Of a DNA stretch of 8,582 nt, positions 1-6,919 are shown piece by piece. The position numbers and the translations under genes are program-made. Location of the stretch: the NCBI GenBank assembly GCA_003154335.1, contig PMDE01000030.1:3837-12418 (forward strand). Direction: 5' to 3'. The notes below the pieces were generated by a model. That model was not told the DNA's origin. It saw only the letters and a list, made by a program, of their open reading frames with translations, and ran no database searches. The number at the start of each line of letters is the position of its first letter. The stretch's first letter is position 1. Origin of the DNA: Methanoregula sp. GTDB lineage: Archaea; Halobacteriota; Methanomicrobia; Methanomicrobiales; Methanospirillaceae.

Positions 1-825
1 AAAGCCAATGGGTATACGCATATTCAGGCATCCCTGGAAGGATGTGAAGCAGGAAGTGAACTTGAAGTCTTCCTGACTACCGATCCGGGGAGCATAGAGC
101 GGACACTTATTCTCTCCGGTTCGCTGGACCCCGCAATCGAAGAACTTGCCAATCGGGTCCATGATGAAGGATTGTTCATTCATGCAAGCAATGTAGGAAA
201 TATTGGTGCACTGCTTGCGCTCAAGCGTAATTCATGCCATGCCGCCCCGATGGACCTTCCATCATTATCGTTACTTCCCGAGTCCCGGTTTCTTATGCAG
301 CACCTGCCCGAACAGGATGTCGCCTTTATCCATATTGCAAAGATCGAACAGGGTATTGCGTCCCGGGACGGGCTCGCTTTTGAAGATCTGTTCAACGTCC
401 GGTTCATCAATACACGGAAGGATACACCGACCCGCGTGGTACTTGACGCCCTGTTCAGTTCACGGGGTGTAGAACCGTCACAGATTGATGGGTATCTTCA
501 TGAGGTGAATGGTCCCCAGGCCGTCGCCGCGGCGATCCGAAACGGGTTTGCAGATGCCGGGATCTGTACATCGAGTGTTGCAGAAGGCTATGGTCTCCAA
601 TTCGTGCCGATTGCACACGAAGATTACGAACTAGCCGTGAAGCGTGAAATGCTGAACGATCCCCGGATTTGCACGCTTATCTCTTTGATCAAATCTCCCA
701 TATACAGGACAATACTCGAAAAAACCGGCGGTTATGACTGTTCGCAAACAGGAATGATCCGCAGCCTGTCGGAAAAAAATACCCTCGAAGAATGTTACCC
801 GGGCACACTTCCCGCCGGACCTTAA
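1..825 (+). CDS. moeA: Molybdopterin molybdenumtransferase MoeA, C-terminal part with fused PBP-like domain (5' truncated by window)
   Basis: The frame is open from base 1 to the TAA at 823-825, giving 274 visible C-terminal residues; the start and the catalytic MoeA domains lie outside the window. Residues 1-30 (ANGYTHIQ, then EGCEAGSELEVFL) resemble MoeA C-terminal domain IV. From about residue 37 the protein continues into a periplasmic-binding-protein-like domain of the kind fused to many archaeal MoeA proteins: FINTRKDTPTRVVLD at 135-149 (usual form VNRxxGSGTRxLLD), DAGICTSSVAEGYGLQFVPI at 185-204, and the terminal GGYDCSQTG signature at 243-251. MoeA inserts molybdate or tungstate into adenylylated molybdopterin in the cytoplasm; the extra domain is generally supposed to bind a small ligand, perhaps the oxyanion (inference). 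It converges on the formate dehydrogenase genes, whose product needs this cofactor. The family call is firm. Whether the metal is Mo or W cannot be told. Confidence 0.88.
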   Translation, partial: KANGYTHIQASLEGCEAGSELEVFLTTDPGSIERTLILSGSLDPAIEELANRVHDEGLFIHASNVGNIGALLALKRNSCHAAPMDLPSLSLLPESRFLMQHLPEQDVAFIHIAKIEQGIASRDGLAFEDLFNVRFINTRKDTPTRVVLDALFSSRGVEPSQIDGYLHEVNGPQAVAAAIRNGFADAGICTSSVAEGYGLQFVPIAHEDYELAVKREMLNDPRICTLISLIKSPIYRTILEKTGGYDCSQTGMIRSLSEKNTLEECYPGTLPAGP

Positions 826-848
826 GTACACGTGATTTTCCGGGAAGG

Positions 849-866
849 GAAAAAAGAAGAATTCAG
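849..866 (-). terminator. T-rich terminator after fdhB
   Basis: Immediately after the fdhB stop codon, the minus strand reads TTCTTCTTTTTTCCC, with six consecutive T opposite 850-855. Oligo-T tracts just past the stop are typical archaeal termination signals. The spacer to the convergent moeA stop is only 43 bp, so this would end the fdhAB transcript before it enters moeA. Confidence 0.5.
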
Positions 867-868
867 AA

Positions 869-2119
869 TTATTTCTTCAGCGGGTTGAACACATTCTCGT
901 AGATCATATCACTGCCGGTATTCTGCAACCGTGCACGCTCTTCTTTCTCCTCGACCATCGCAAGAAGCGGGAGTTCCATGTTTACACCGGGCACATGTCC
1001 AAACATCTTCTCCAGTTCTGCCTGCTGGGCATGCATGAAGAGTGCGTTCGGTATCTCGGCCGGACAGACTTCCTCGCACTGGCCGCAGTTCACGCAGGAA
1101 TCCGCGATGTGTGCAAACCGGATCAGGTGGAACATAAAGTTGACAGGGATTTGACCGGGAGGCACCATTGCAGGGTTTTTTGTAGTGCAATCGACACAGT
1201 AACAAATCGGGCACTGGTCGATGCACCCGTAGCATTTGATGCACCGTGAAGTCTCCTGCATAATCTTCTTGAGCCGTTCCTTGCCTTCACCAAGTCCCTC
1301 GAAATCTTTCTTGCGCCACTTATCGCCGAGCTTTAACATGGCGCCTTCAACCTTGCCACGGATCTCGAGACCCTTGGGGTTTGCTGCTTCCGTCACGAGA
1401 ATACCGGATTTTATGGCACCACTTACAAGCGTTGCACCTTTTTCGCTGCAGACTTCGACAAACGTTGCCTTCCCGGCACGGGGTCCGATGACTCCCCAGT
1501 TTCCACAGGCAAGGTCTGCCTGTCGGGGGATCTTCAGTTTGCAGCGGCGGCAGTTGCTGCGGCGCCCGTAGCCGGCCTCCTCCAGCTCATCGACAGAAAT
1601 GCCCTTGTGCCCGCCCTCGTACTCAATGATAAACTGTCCCTTGTCAATCTCCTCCTTTTGAACAATCTCCGGATCCACACCATACTTATCGGCGATCATC
1701 TTCCGGGCCAGCACCGGGCTTACCGATCCACCACAGTTGACCCCGATCATGATAACATTGTCAAGGTTGATCTGTTTCCGTTTTGCAAGCTCATAGAACC
1801 CCATCATGTCACAGCCCTTGACAGTCACACCAATCTTCTTGTCAGTGGCACCTCCAAGGTATTTCTTGACGAGCTTGGGAAGCAGGAGCGTGCCGCAATG
1901 AAGTGATCCCGCAGTATCTTTCAGTTTGGTGGGGTCGGTGATGAACACCGGTTTGGCATCGTAAAGGTCAACTCCCCTTGTGATAGCAAGCACCGCATCC
2001 ACCATCTTGGATTCAAGGGCATACTTCCACAGGCTGGTTACTGCTCCACCCAGTTCGGCTTTTTTCTGGATATCGGCATCATTGGTCCATGCGTAGAGCA
2101 TATCGCCTTTTTTGGTCAT
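869..2119 (-). CDS. fdhB: Formate dehydrogenase beta subunit, F420-reducing (FdhB/FrhB family)
   Basis: This 416-residue protein has the architecture of methanogen FdhB: an FrhB/FdhB-family flavin and F420-binding region (about residues 1-270) followed by two ferredoxin-like 4Fe-4S motifs, CIKCYGCIDQCP (Cys293, 296, 299, 303) and CVNCGQCEEVCP (Cys342, 345, 348, 352). Further cysteines at Cys190, Cys193 and Cys205 probably hold the cluster nearest the flavin (family knowledge). Cys306, 308 and 311 form an additional group just after the first motif. In the family it takes electrons from FdhA through its iron-sulfur centres and FAD and reduces coenzyme F420 in the cytoplasm. Its ATG follows the fdhA TAA with no gap. 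A GGAGG ribosome site (2128-2132) lies inside the fdhA 3' end, 8 nt before the start, so the two are co-transcribed and probably translationally coupled. Confidence 0.95.
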   Translation of the reverse strand: MTKKGDMLYAWTNDADIQKKAELGGAVTSLWKYALESKMVDAVLAITRGVDLYDAKPVFITDPTKLKDTAGSLHCGTLLLPKLVKKYLGGATDKKIGVTVKGCDMMGFYELAKRKQINLDNVIMIGVNCGGSVSPVLARKMIADKYGVDPEIVQKEEIDKGQFIIEYEGGHKGISVDELEEAGYGRRSNCRRCKLKIPRQADLACGNWGVIGPRAGKATFVEVCSEKGATLVSGAIKSGILVTEAANPKGLEIRGKVEGAMLKLGDKWRKKDFEGLGEGKERLKKIMQETSRCIKCYGCIDQCPICYCVDCTTKNPAMVPPGQIPVNFMFHLIRFAHIADSCVNCGQCEEVCPAEIPNALFMHAQQAELEKMFGHVPGVNMELPLLAMVEEKEERARLQNTGSDMIYENVFNPLKK

Positions 2120-4189
2120 TTACTTCGCCTCCGCAATCTTTTCGACAGCAACGGCACAGTGTTTTAGTTCCGGCATCTTGGACAATGGGTCAAGGGCGGT
2201 GTTGGTGAGATTGTTGGCACCGTTAGCAAAGTGCATCGGCATGTACAGCACCTTAGGTGCGATATCATTGCTCACTCGTGCAATGGTTATAGTTTCACCA
2301 CGGCGGCTACGCACTTTTATCTTCTCGAGGTTCCTGATACCGAGCTCGGCCGCATCTTTCGTGTTCATCTCGATGAAGGACTCAGGCACTTCGTAGTGCA
2401 ACACCTTGCATCGATCGGTCTGGGTCCGGGTGTGGTAGTGGAATAAAACACGACCGGTCATGAGCGTATACGGGTATTCCTTGTCCGCCACTTCTGCCGG
2501 TGGGCGGTACTCAAGGCCAAAGAAGGTTCCGAGACCATCCGCTGCTGAGAACTTCTCCTTGTGGAGGATCGGCGTCCCCGGGTGCTCGACTGTCGGGCAT
2601 GGCCAGTGGACTGACTCGGGCTTCTCCATCTTCTCGTAGGTTACACCGAACTGGCCTGGGGTGCATGCCCGCATGTCGTCCCAGACGTCCTTTGAAGACT
2701 TCCAGTCAAAGCCCTTGAGGCCCATCTTCTTCGCCAGTAGGCCTATAATCTCCCAGTCATACTTCGACTCACCGGGGCCGTCGACAGCCTTCCGGACACG
2801 GTTGACACGTCTCTCGCCGCTGGTGAACGTCCCGTCCTTTTCTGCAAAGCAGGTACCGGGAAGGACTACGTCCGCATACTCGCAGGTCTCGTTCCAGAAA
2901 ATATCCTGCACGACCATGAAATCGAGTTTGTCAAGCTGTCTCTTCACGTGGTTGGAATCCGGATAGGAGACCACGGGGTTTAAACCCATGAAATACATCG
3001 CTTTAATCGGATCCCCGGCCTGGTTGATCTGTTCGGTCAAGCTCACGCCGTACCAGTCGGGCAGGGAACCTTCCTTCAGGAACCATAGCTTTTCCATCTT
3101 TGCACGGTTCTCGGGAACTGCCACAGCCTGGTACCCGGAGAACACGTTCGGGTAAGCACCCATATCGCAGGCGCCCTGCACATTGTTCTGGCCACGGAGC
3201 GGGTTCACACCCGTCCCTGGGCGTCCAATGTTGCCGGTGAGCATCGAAAGGTTGCCCATCGAACGGACATTGTCGGTACCGGTGGTCAGCTCGGTTATAC
3301 CGAGGCAGTAGATGATGACCGCGTTTTTTGCCTTGGCATACTGGCGGGCAAGATCCTTGACTTTCTCGACCGGGACACCATGGATCGACTCGGCGTCTGC
3401 ATACTTCTCGACGGTCTTTTTGAGGTCTTCATAGCCCTTTGTACGCTTCTCGATGAACTCCTTGTCTTCAAGGCCTTCCTTGATGATCCAGTACATCATG
3501 GAGTTGGCGAGCGCGATATGCGTCGACGGGTTGAACTGGATCCATTCATCTGCAATCTTCGCTGTCGCGCTTCGCCGCGGGTCAACGACAATAACCTTGA
3601 CCCCTTTCTTTTTTGCCTGCATTACTCGCCGTCCGGCAAGCGGGTGCGCCTCGACAGCGTTCGAACCCCACATGACGATAAGATCAGAGTTCAGGACGTC
3701 CTCAAACGGGTTGGTCGCCGCACCGGAGCCAAACGAGAGCGAGAGACCGGCAACGGATGGTCCGTGGCAGATCCGGGCGCAGTTGTCGACGTTGTTGGTT
3801 AAGAACCCGGCTCGTGCCCACTTCTGCAGGGCGTAGCAGTCCTCATTGACAGTACGGCATGAGCTCTGGAAACCAAGCGATTTCGGCCCGAACTTGTCGG
3901 ATGTCTCTTTGAACTTCTTTACAATCAGGTCAAGGGCTTCGTCCCAGGATGATTCAACAAACGTGCCATCCTTTTTAATTAGCGGTTTTGTCAGCCGATC
4001 CGGACTGTGGACAAATTCCCAGCAGGTCTCCCCCTTAGGGCAGAGCTTGCCTTCGTTTATTGGGCTGCGCTTATAGGGCTCGACACCCACACACTTGCCG
4101 TCATTGACTACAAGGTTCAGCCCGCAACCTACCCCGCAATAGGGGCAGGTTGTGGCCACATATTTTAATATCTCTTTTGTTTCTGCCAT
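2120..4189 (-). CDS. fdhA: Formate dehydrogenase alpha subunit, molybdopterin-binding catalytic subunit
   Basis: This 689-residue oxidoreductase oxidises formate to CO2 at a Mo- or W-bis-pyranopterin centre. The N-terminal 4Fe-4S ligands are Cys15, Cys18, Cys22 and Cys50, followed by Lys52 of CPKG, the electron-relay lysine in the family. The metal ligand lies in NNVDNCARICHGPS as Cys141 (codon TGC), followed by His142. This matches the Sec140-His141 pair of E. coli FdhF, so this is the cysteine form and not a selenoprotein. Arg332 in RGQNNVQGACDMGA corresponds to the substrate-orienting Arg333. Length is usual for methanogen FdhA. I chose ATG 4189 because GAGGT (4196-4200) sits 6 nt upstream. 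A GTG at 4210 would add seven residues but lies upstream of this ribosome site. No fdhC transporter or hydrogenase gene accompanies the pair in the window. Confidence 0.96.
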   Translation of the reverse strand: MAETKEILKYVATTCPYCGVGCGLNLVVNDGKCVGVEPYKRSPINEGKLCPKGETCWEFVHSPDRLTKPLIKKDGTFVESSWDEALDLIVKKFKETSDKFGPKSLGFQSSCRTVNEDCYALQKWARAGFLTNNVDNCARICHGPSVAGLSLSFGSGAATNPFEDVLNSDLIVMWGSNAVEAHPLAGRRVMQAKKKGVKVIVVDPRRSATAKIADEWIQFNPSTHIALANSMMYWIIKEGLEDKEFIEKRTKGYEDLKKTVEKYADAESIHGVPVEKVKDLARQYAKAKNAVIIYCLGITELTTGTDNVRSMGNLSMLTGNIGRPGTGVNPLRGQNNVQGACDMGAYPNVFSGYQAVAVPENRAKMEKLWFLKEGSLPDWYGVSLTEQINQAGDPIKAMYFMGLNPVVSYPDSNHVKRQLDKLDFMVVQDIFWNETCEYADVVLPGTCFAEKDGTFTSGERRVNRVRKAVDGPGESKYDWEIIGLLAKKMGLKGFDWKSSKDVWDDMRACTPGQFGVTYEKMEKPESVHWPCPTVEHPGTPILHKEKFSAADGLGTFFGLEYRPPAEVADKEYPYTLMTGRVLFHYHTRTQTDRCKVLHYEVPESFIEMNTKDAAELGIRNLEKIKVRSRRGETITIARVSNDIAPKVLYMPMHFANGANNLTNTALDPLSKMPELKHCAVAVEKIAEAK

Positions 4190-4195
4190 ACACTT

Positions 4196-4200
4196 ACCTC
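4196..4200 (-). promoter_or_regulatory. Ribosome binding site deciding the fdhA start
   Basis: The minus strand reads GAGGT here, 6 nt before ATG 4189. It rules against the longer in-frame GTG start at 4210, because the ribosome site would then fall inside the coding sequence. Confidence 0.75.
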
Positions 4201-4289
4201 TGAAGTCCACTCCTTCGTTTTTGGAAGAGCGGTTGTTTTTTTGAATTAGTAAATAATATTTGTTTATTTAACACAACTTTTTTATTTTT

Positions 4290-4307
4290 ATAACATATAA
4301 GAGTTAT
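4290..4307 (-). promoter_or_regulatory. Candidate fdhA TATA box inside an inverted repeat
   Basis: The minus strand holds CTTATATG (4301-4294), a good archaeal TATA-like box that would place transcription start near 4270, with a leader of about 80 nt. It sits within the short inverted repeat ATAAC-N8-GTTAT (4290-4294 and 4303-4307). A repressor bound there would block TBP. Other AT-rich candidates exist in this spacer, for example TTATAAAA just downstream, so the exact box is uncertain. Confidence 0.4.
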
Positions 4308-4467
4308 CAAATTTTATTAAAAAATGATGAATACTAGTGGGTGAAGCTTGGCTAAATAATGTAAAATAAAATAGAAAAAAGATCCGTAACACACAGTTAT
4401 TGATAAAATTAATTATGAGTGATTAAAATGAATAAAGTGTTTATCGAATAAGGATAGATTTATTCTG

Positions 4468-5118
4468 ATGACACCCGGAAAACACGGAAAACATACATTT
4501 TCACCCCAGGAATTCAACACCCGCATGGACAACTGTGGGCTCAGCCTGAAGATGAAGGATTGCCTCAACCGGGTCGTGGCATTCCACTCTTCCCCGGCTC
4601 CTGGTGTTCTTATCGGTTCCTTCATGGTAGACTTAGCGCTCGAACTCCTTGGTGCTGTACCGGGAGAAAAACTCTATGGGGTCTGTGAGACCCCAAAATG
4701 TGCGCCCGACGCACTCCAGGTGATTGCAAACATCACTACCGGAAACAACCGGCTTCGCATAATACCTATCGGGAAATTTGCAATGACGGTGAATGCCGCA
4801 ACAACAAATCCAACTGCCGAAGCAGTAAGGGTATATATTGATCTCGAAAAACTGAAACGCTACCCTGTCATCGATACATGGTACGCAAACAGCCCGGCAT
4901 TTGACAAACCCACCATGGCAATCCAACTTCAGGAAGAAATATTTCGTGCGGGGCGTGATATCCTTTCGTTTGAACGTGTCCGGGTCGGAGTCTCCGGAAA
5001 AAGGCAATGGAAATCCTTAACCTGCCCCTGCTGCGGGGATACAATACCGGATTACCTGTTCGAACAGGACCGGTGCGGGGGTTGCGGGTCGATGAAATAT
5101 TATGAAAAAATTTCATGA
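4468..5118 (+). CDS. FmdE-family protein with C-terminal zinc ribbon, degenerate N-terminal metal motif
   Basis: This 216-residue protein has the FmdE layout, the family named for a subunit associated with molybdenum formylmethanofuran dehydrogenase. The family's HGHxCPG motif is represented by FHSSPAPGVLIG (residues 39-50): His40 and the PG remain, but the second histidine and the cysteine are Ser42 and Ala44. The next block, CAPDALQVIANITTGNNRL (78-96), followed by IGKFAMTV (101-108), matches the family CxxDAIQ and GK elements, with Cys78 and Asp81 kept. The C-terminus carries a zinc ribbon, Cys186/188/189 and Cys203/206. The start at ATG 4468 is the likeliest; AGGA at 4451-4454 is 13 nt upstream, rather far, so a short leader or the internal ATG 4525 is possible. 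It faces fdhD and lies divergent from fdhA. Function is unproven; a metal- or pterin-handling or regulatory role would fit the context (inference). Confidence 0.8.
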   Translation: MTPGKHGKHTFSPQEFNTRMDNCGLSLKMKDCLNRVVAFHSSPAPGVLIGSFMVDLALELLGAVPGEKLYGVCETPKCAPDALQVIANITTGNNRLRIIPIGKFAMTVNAATTNPTAEAVRVYIDLEKLKRYPVIDTWYANSPAFDKPTMAIQLQEEIFRAGRDILSFERVRVGVSGKRQWKSLTCPCCGDTIPDYLFEQDRCGGCGSMKYYEKIS

Positions 5119-5152
5119 TAAAAACAAAAGTGAATTGTTAATTTTTTTTCGT
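5119..5152. terminator. Bidirectional T-run terminator between convergent genes
   Basis: The 34-bp gap between the FmdE-like gene and fdhD has eight T on the plus strand (5142-5149), serving the FmdE-like gene. On the minus strand it reads CTTTTGTTTTTA (5130-5119), serving fdhD. Such paired T tracts suit intrinsic archaeal termination of convergent transcripts. Confidence 0.6.
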
Positions 5153-5944
5153 TTAATCCAACCGTATCCTTTCAGGAACACTGTAGATCATTGCACGTGG
5201 TGGTCGGACGAATCCAGCAAGGGTCATATTGATCTGCCGTGCAAGGCAGATACCGGTAGAGAAAGGCGCAGTATTGCTCGCAAAAACAGATATGCCTGCC
5301 CGGTAGGCCTTTGCTACCATCCCTGCCGGCAGCCTGCCAGTGCAGACCATAAAACACCGGGATAGATCCACTCCATCAAGAAGGGCCGTACCCACTGCCT
5401 TATCAACAGCATTGTGTCGTCCCATATCCTCTATCGCTGATCTTACATTTCCACTCTGATCAAGAATTACGGCACAATGTGTCCCTCCGGTTGTTTTCCA
5501 AAGCGAGGCATGTTCGTTGATGGAACGCATGCCGTTAAAAAGTGTCTGGAGGTCCAGGGATATTCCTTCACCGAGCGGTTCTTTCAATGCGGCCCATGTA
5601 GTCTTGATACCAACACACCCCGAACTCCGGATCTCGGTTTGTGAAGGTGAGATTTCGCGGGAAAATGAAGAGACCTCTGCAAAGATGTCAGGATAATCAA
5701 CATGCACTGCGGTGATAGCGTCTATACCTGACACAATTCCTTCACATATCAGGTACCCGTATGCATAGGCTTCTAGATCACGGGGTGTGATCGTAAGGCT
5801 GGCTACCCGGGTTCCGTTCACCAGGAGGTTGATACTGTCTTCGATGCAGACTTCCACCCATGTCTGGCTGATATCGTTTTCAGTGATATCAATGATATCG
5901 TATTCCTGGGTAACTGCCGGGGGGGGTATGGTTTTTTCAGACAT
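5153..5944 (-). CDS. fdhD: Formate dehydrogenase accessory sulfurtransferase FdhD
   Basis: This 263-residue protein matches FdhD, which passes sulfur from a cysteine desulfurase to the pterin-bound metal and delivers the cofactor to formate dehydrogenase. Signatures are TTGGTHCAVI (151-160), IEDMGRHNAVDKAVG (171-185), CTGRLPAGMVAKAYRAGISV (201-220) and TLAGFVR (241-247). The region corresponding to the E. coli CxxC motif reads SSGCVGIK: Cys110 is kept but the second cysteine is Ile113. Length is normal and there is no frame break. ATG 5944 is the only reasonable start, and no Shine-Dalgarno precedes it. A TATA-like box about 27 bp upstream suggests a leaderless mRNA. It lies about 1.8 kb from fdhAB, which encode its expected client, with only the FmdE-like gene between. 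Confidence 0.93.
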   Translation of the reverse strand: MSEKTIPPPAVTQEYDIIDITENDISQTWVEVCIEDSINLLVNGTRVASLTITPRDLEAYAYGYLICEGIVSGIDAITAVHVDYPDIFAEVSSFSREISPSQTEIRSSGCVGIKTTWAALKEPLGEGISLDLQTLFNGMRSINEHASLWKTTGGTHCAVILDQSGNVRSAIEDMGRHNAVDKAVGTALLDGVDLSRCFMVCTGRLPAGMVAKAYRAGISVFASNTAPFSTGICLARQINMTLAGFVRPPRAMIYSVPERIRLD

Positions 5945-5965
5945 ATTACTCGGTTTGGTCTATAG

Positions 5966-5979
5966 CCTATAATTTTTCC
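5966..5979 (-). promoter_or_regulatory. Candidate fdhD promoter (BRE/TATA-like), leaderless
   Basis: The minus strand reads GGAAAAATTATAGG here: a purine-rich BRE-like stretch followed by a TATA-like core centred near 5971. Transcription would begin about 26 bp later, at roughly 5945, next to the fdhD ATG. This explains the absence of a ribosome binding site. Confidence 0.5.
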
Positions 5980-6010
5980 AGCGGCAAACAAATCCTCTCA
6001 TGGTGAGGTG

Positions 6011-6024
6011 GGACACCGGTGTCC
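6011..6024. repeat. Perfect 14-bp palindrome GGACACCGGTGTCC
   Basis: The sequence is its own reverse complement over 14 bp. It lies in the 99-bp spacer between fdhD and the 142-residue gene, about 40 bp upstream of the proposed fdhD TATA box, and is GC-rich against an AT-rich spacer. It is flanked by GGTGAG copies at 6002-6007 and 6029-6034. It may be an operator for a dimeric regulator, or a hairpin in the 3' end of the upstream transcript. Confidence 0.6.
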
Positions 6025-6035
6025 ATCGGGTGAGA

Positions 6036-6043
6036 TAAAAAAA
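6036..6043 (-). terminator. T-run terminator after the 142-residue gene
   Basis: The minus strand has seven consecutive T (opposite 6037-6043) directly after the stop codon, followed within 20 bp by the palindrome at 6011-6024. This implies that fdhD is transcribed from its own promoter and not as an operon with the gene upstream. Confidence 0.5.
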
Positions 6044-6472
6044 TTATGCAGCAGGGGCTGCGGAATTCTTTGGGCTCTCTTTTGTTTTACGGACCGGTTT
6101 TTTTACCCAGATGAGTTCTTTTGCCTCAAAAGCGAACGATTTCATCGCATAAACCCGAACACCTGACGGAAGGGATGAAGTATCTGCTCCTGCAGGTACA
6201 ATAACGGCAAAATCGTTTCGGATAATAATACCATCACTCGCCTTTTCAGGTTTTTTCACTTCTTCGAGCATGTCCTGTGTTACTTTTTTATGGAAGGTAA
6301 CAAGGACTTTTGTAATTTCACGATGTCCGTCAACCATCCGCTGGAGGAGAACAATGGTATCATAATTGTGTCCGTAGGTGCGGGGAATAATTTTCCAGCC
6401 GTCATAGCTCGAATAAATTCGTTTGATCTCCTGTAAAACGAAATCATGCATGATATCCGTACAAATACCCAT
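6044..6472 (-). CDS. Hypothetical protein, 142 residues
   Basis: I do not recognise this gene. The coding signal is plausible: a single uninterrupted frame with balanced composition, ATG at 6472 with a weak GAG ribosome site 5 nt upstream, a TATA-like CTATAG near 6513, and a T-run after the stop. The protein is compact alpha/beta in appearance (residues 1-125): helix-like HDFVLQEIKRIYSSYDGW, then strands around YDTIVLLQ (37-44), ITKVLVTFHKKVT (53-65), GIIIRNDFAVIVP (81-93) and VRVYAMKSF (105-113). It ends in a basic, Pro/Ala-rich tail (125-142). No signal peptide or membrane segment is seen. The order Asp37, then EITK at 52-55, then beta strands faintly recalls a Mrr-like nuclease fold, but this is weak. 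ATG 6451 is an alternative start. The context, next to fdhD, does not by itself give a function. Confidence 0.65.
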   Translation of the reverse strand: MGICTDIMHDFVLQEIKRIYSSYDGWKIIPRTYGHNYDTIVLLQRMVDGHREITKVLVTFHKKVTQDMLEEVKKPEKASDGIIIRNDFAVIVPAGADTSSLPSGVRVYAMKSFAFEAKELIWVKKPVRKTKESPKNSAAPAA

Positions 6473-6510
6473 AATTTCTCAAATAGTTTAACATTTTTTG
6501 ACAATAAAAA

Positions 6511-6516
6511 CTATAG
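6511..6516 (-). promoter_or_regulatory. Candidate TATA box of the 142-residue gene
   Basis: CTATAG, embedded in AAGCTATAGTTTTTATTG on the minus strand, would place transcription start near 6487 and leave a leader of about 15 nt containing the GAG ribosome site. Confidence 0.4.
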
Positions 6517-6530
6517 CTTACGTAAATTTC

Positions 6531-6545
6531 ATGATTAATAATCAT
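6531..6545. repeat. 15-bp palindrome ATGATTAATAATCAT upstream of the 142-residue gene
   Basis: The arms ATGATTA and TAATCAT are perfect and separated by one base. It lies about 15 bp upstream of the proposed TATA box, where an archaeal activator or repressor site would be expected. In AT-rich DNA such palindromes also arise by chance. Confidence 0.4.
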
Positions 6546-6705
6546 TCACAACTTACCCTATGAATTTTTTTGATTTTACGAGGTGTTTACAAAACTGAAA
6601 GATAAAAAAAATTACAACGGTTTAGATGAATATCAATTATCTTTCCAAAAATCACATCACCCGTAATTTATTCTGACAAAAGAAAAAGCCTGCTTTTGAA
6701 AATCA

Positions 6706-6715
6706 TTATATATTA
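6706..6715 (+). promoter_or_regulatory. Orphan TATA-like box TTATATATTA
   Basis: This is the most canonical archaeal TATA-like sequence in the spacer, preceded by the purine-rich GAAAAT on the plus strand. Read on the plus strand it would start a transcript near 6736 that includes the hairpins at 6845-6919 and ends near the CTTTTTCC at 6937-6944. The core is nearly symmetrical, so the minus direction is also possible. Confidence 0.3.
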
Positions 6716-6844
6716 TCTTTGAACTACGTGTCTTCATTGTCACTCTCTCAGCCTTGGTTCTTTTTCGACGATGAACTTCTTCATTCGGATAATCCCTTTT
6801 CGCATTTTTAGAGTTCCCCTTGAATATCCAAAAGCCGGCAGTTT

Positions 6845-6919
6845 TGTGCATCGGTTATTGAGGATGCACATTCCGTGATAAGCGTGGGAAGCTAACCCTG
6901 TTTGGCTTCAAAGGGCCAC
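6845..6919 (+). ncRNA. Candidate structured RNA segment: two tandem hairpins
   Basis: The first hairpin is TGTGCATC (6845-6852) paired with GATGCACA (6863-6870), eight perfect pairs around a 10-nt loop. The second is GAAGCTAA (6888-6895) with TTGGCTTC (6902-6909), eight pairs including one U-G, around a 6-nt loop. It is extended by GTGG (6884-6887) with CCAC (6916-6919) across a 6-nt bulge. The single U-G pair slightly favours the plus strand. No known family was recognised, and the boundaries are unknown. Confidence 0.3.

Larger units (their letters stand above)
4190..4467. other. AT-rich divergent promoter region between fdhA and the FmdE-like gene
   Basis: The spacer is strikingly AT-rich compared with the flanking genes and separates two divergent genes. 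It holds the fdhA leader and TATA candidate on the minus strand. For the plus-strand gene there are several weak TATA-like stretches (around 4349, 4424 and 4441), none decisive. A seven-codon frame (ATG 4428 to TAA 4451) precedes the FmdE-like gene and has no clear ribosome site. No RNA gene was recognised. Confidence 0.6.

Noticed and set aside
3767..3769. Selenocysteine at the FdhA active site
   Set aside because: The codon read on the minus strand is TGC, an ordinary cysteine, so no recoding is needed.
4190..4210. Longer fdhA start at GTG 4210 adding seven residues
   Set aside because: The GAGGT ribosome site is located between it and ATG 4189 at ideal spacing for the ATG, and the ATG start gives an N-terminus of the usual family length.
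4428..4451. Seven-codon frame upstream of the FmdE-like gene, possible leader peptide
   Set aside because: There is no clear ribosome site and no regulatory codon run; a frame this short is expected by chance.
6657..6851. 64-codon minus-strand frame with a basic product
   Set aside because: It has no ribosome site, its start lies inside an inverted repeat, it resembles no recognisable protein, and the residue mix is that of chance translation of AT-rich DNA.
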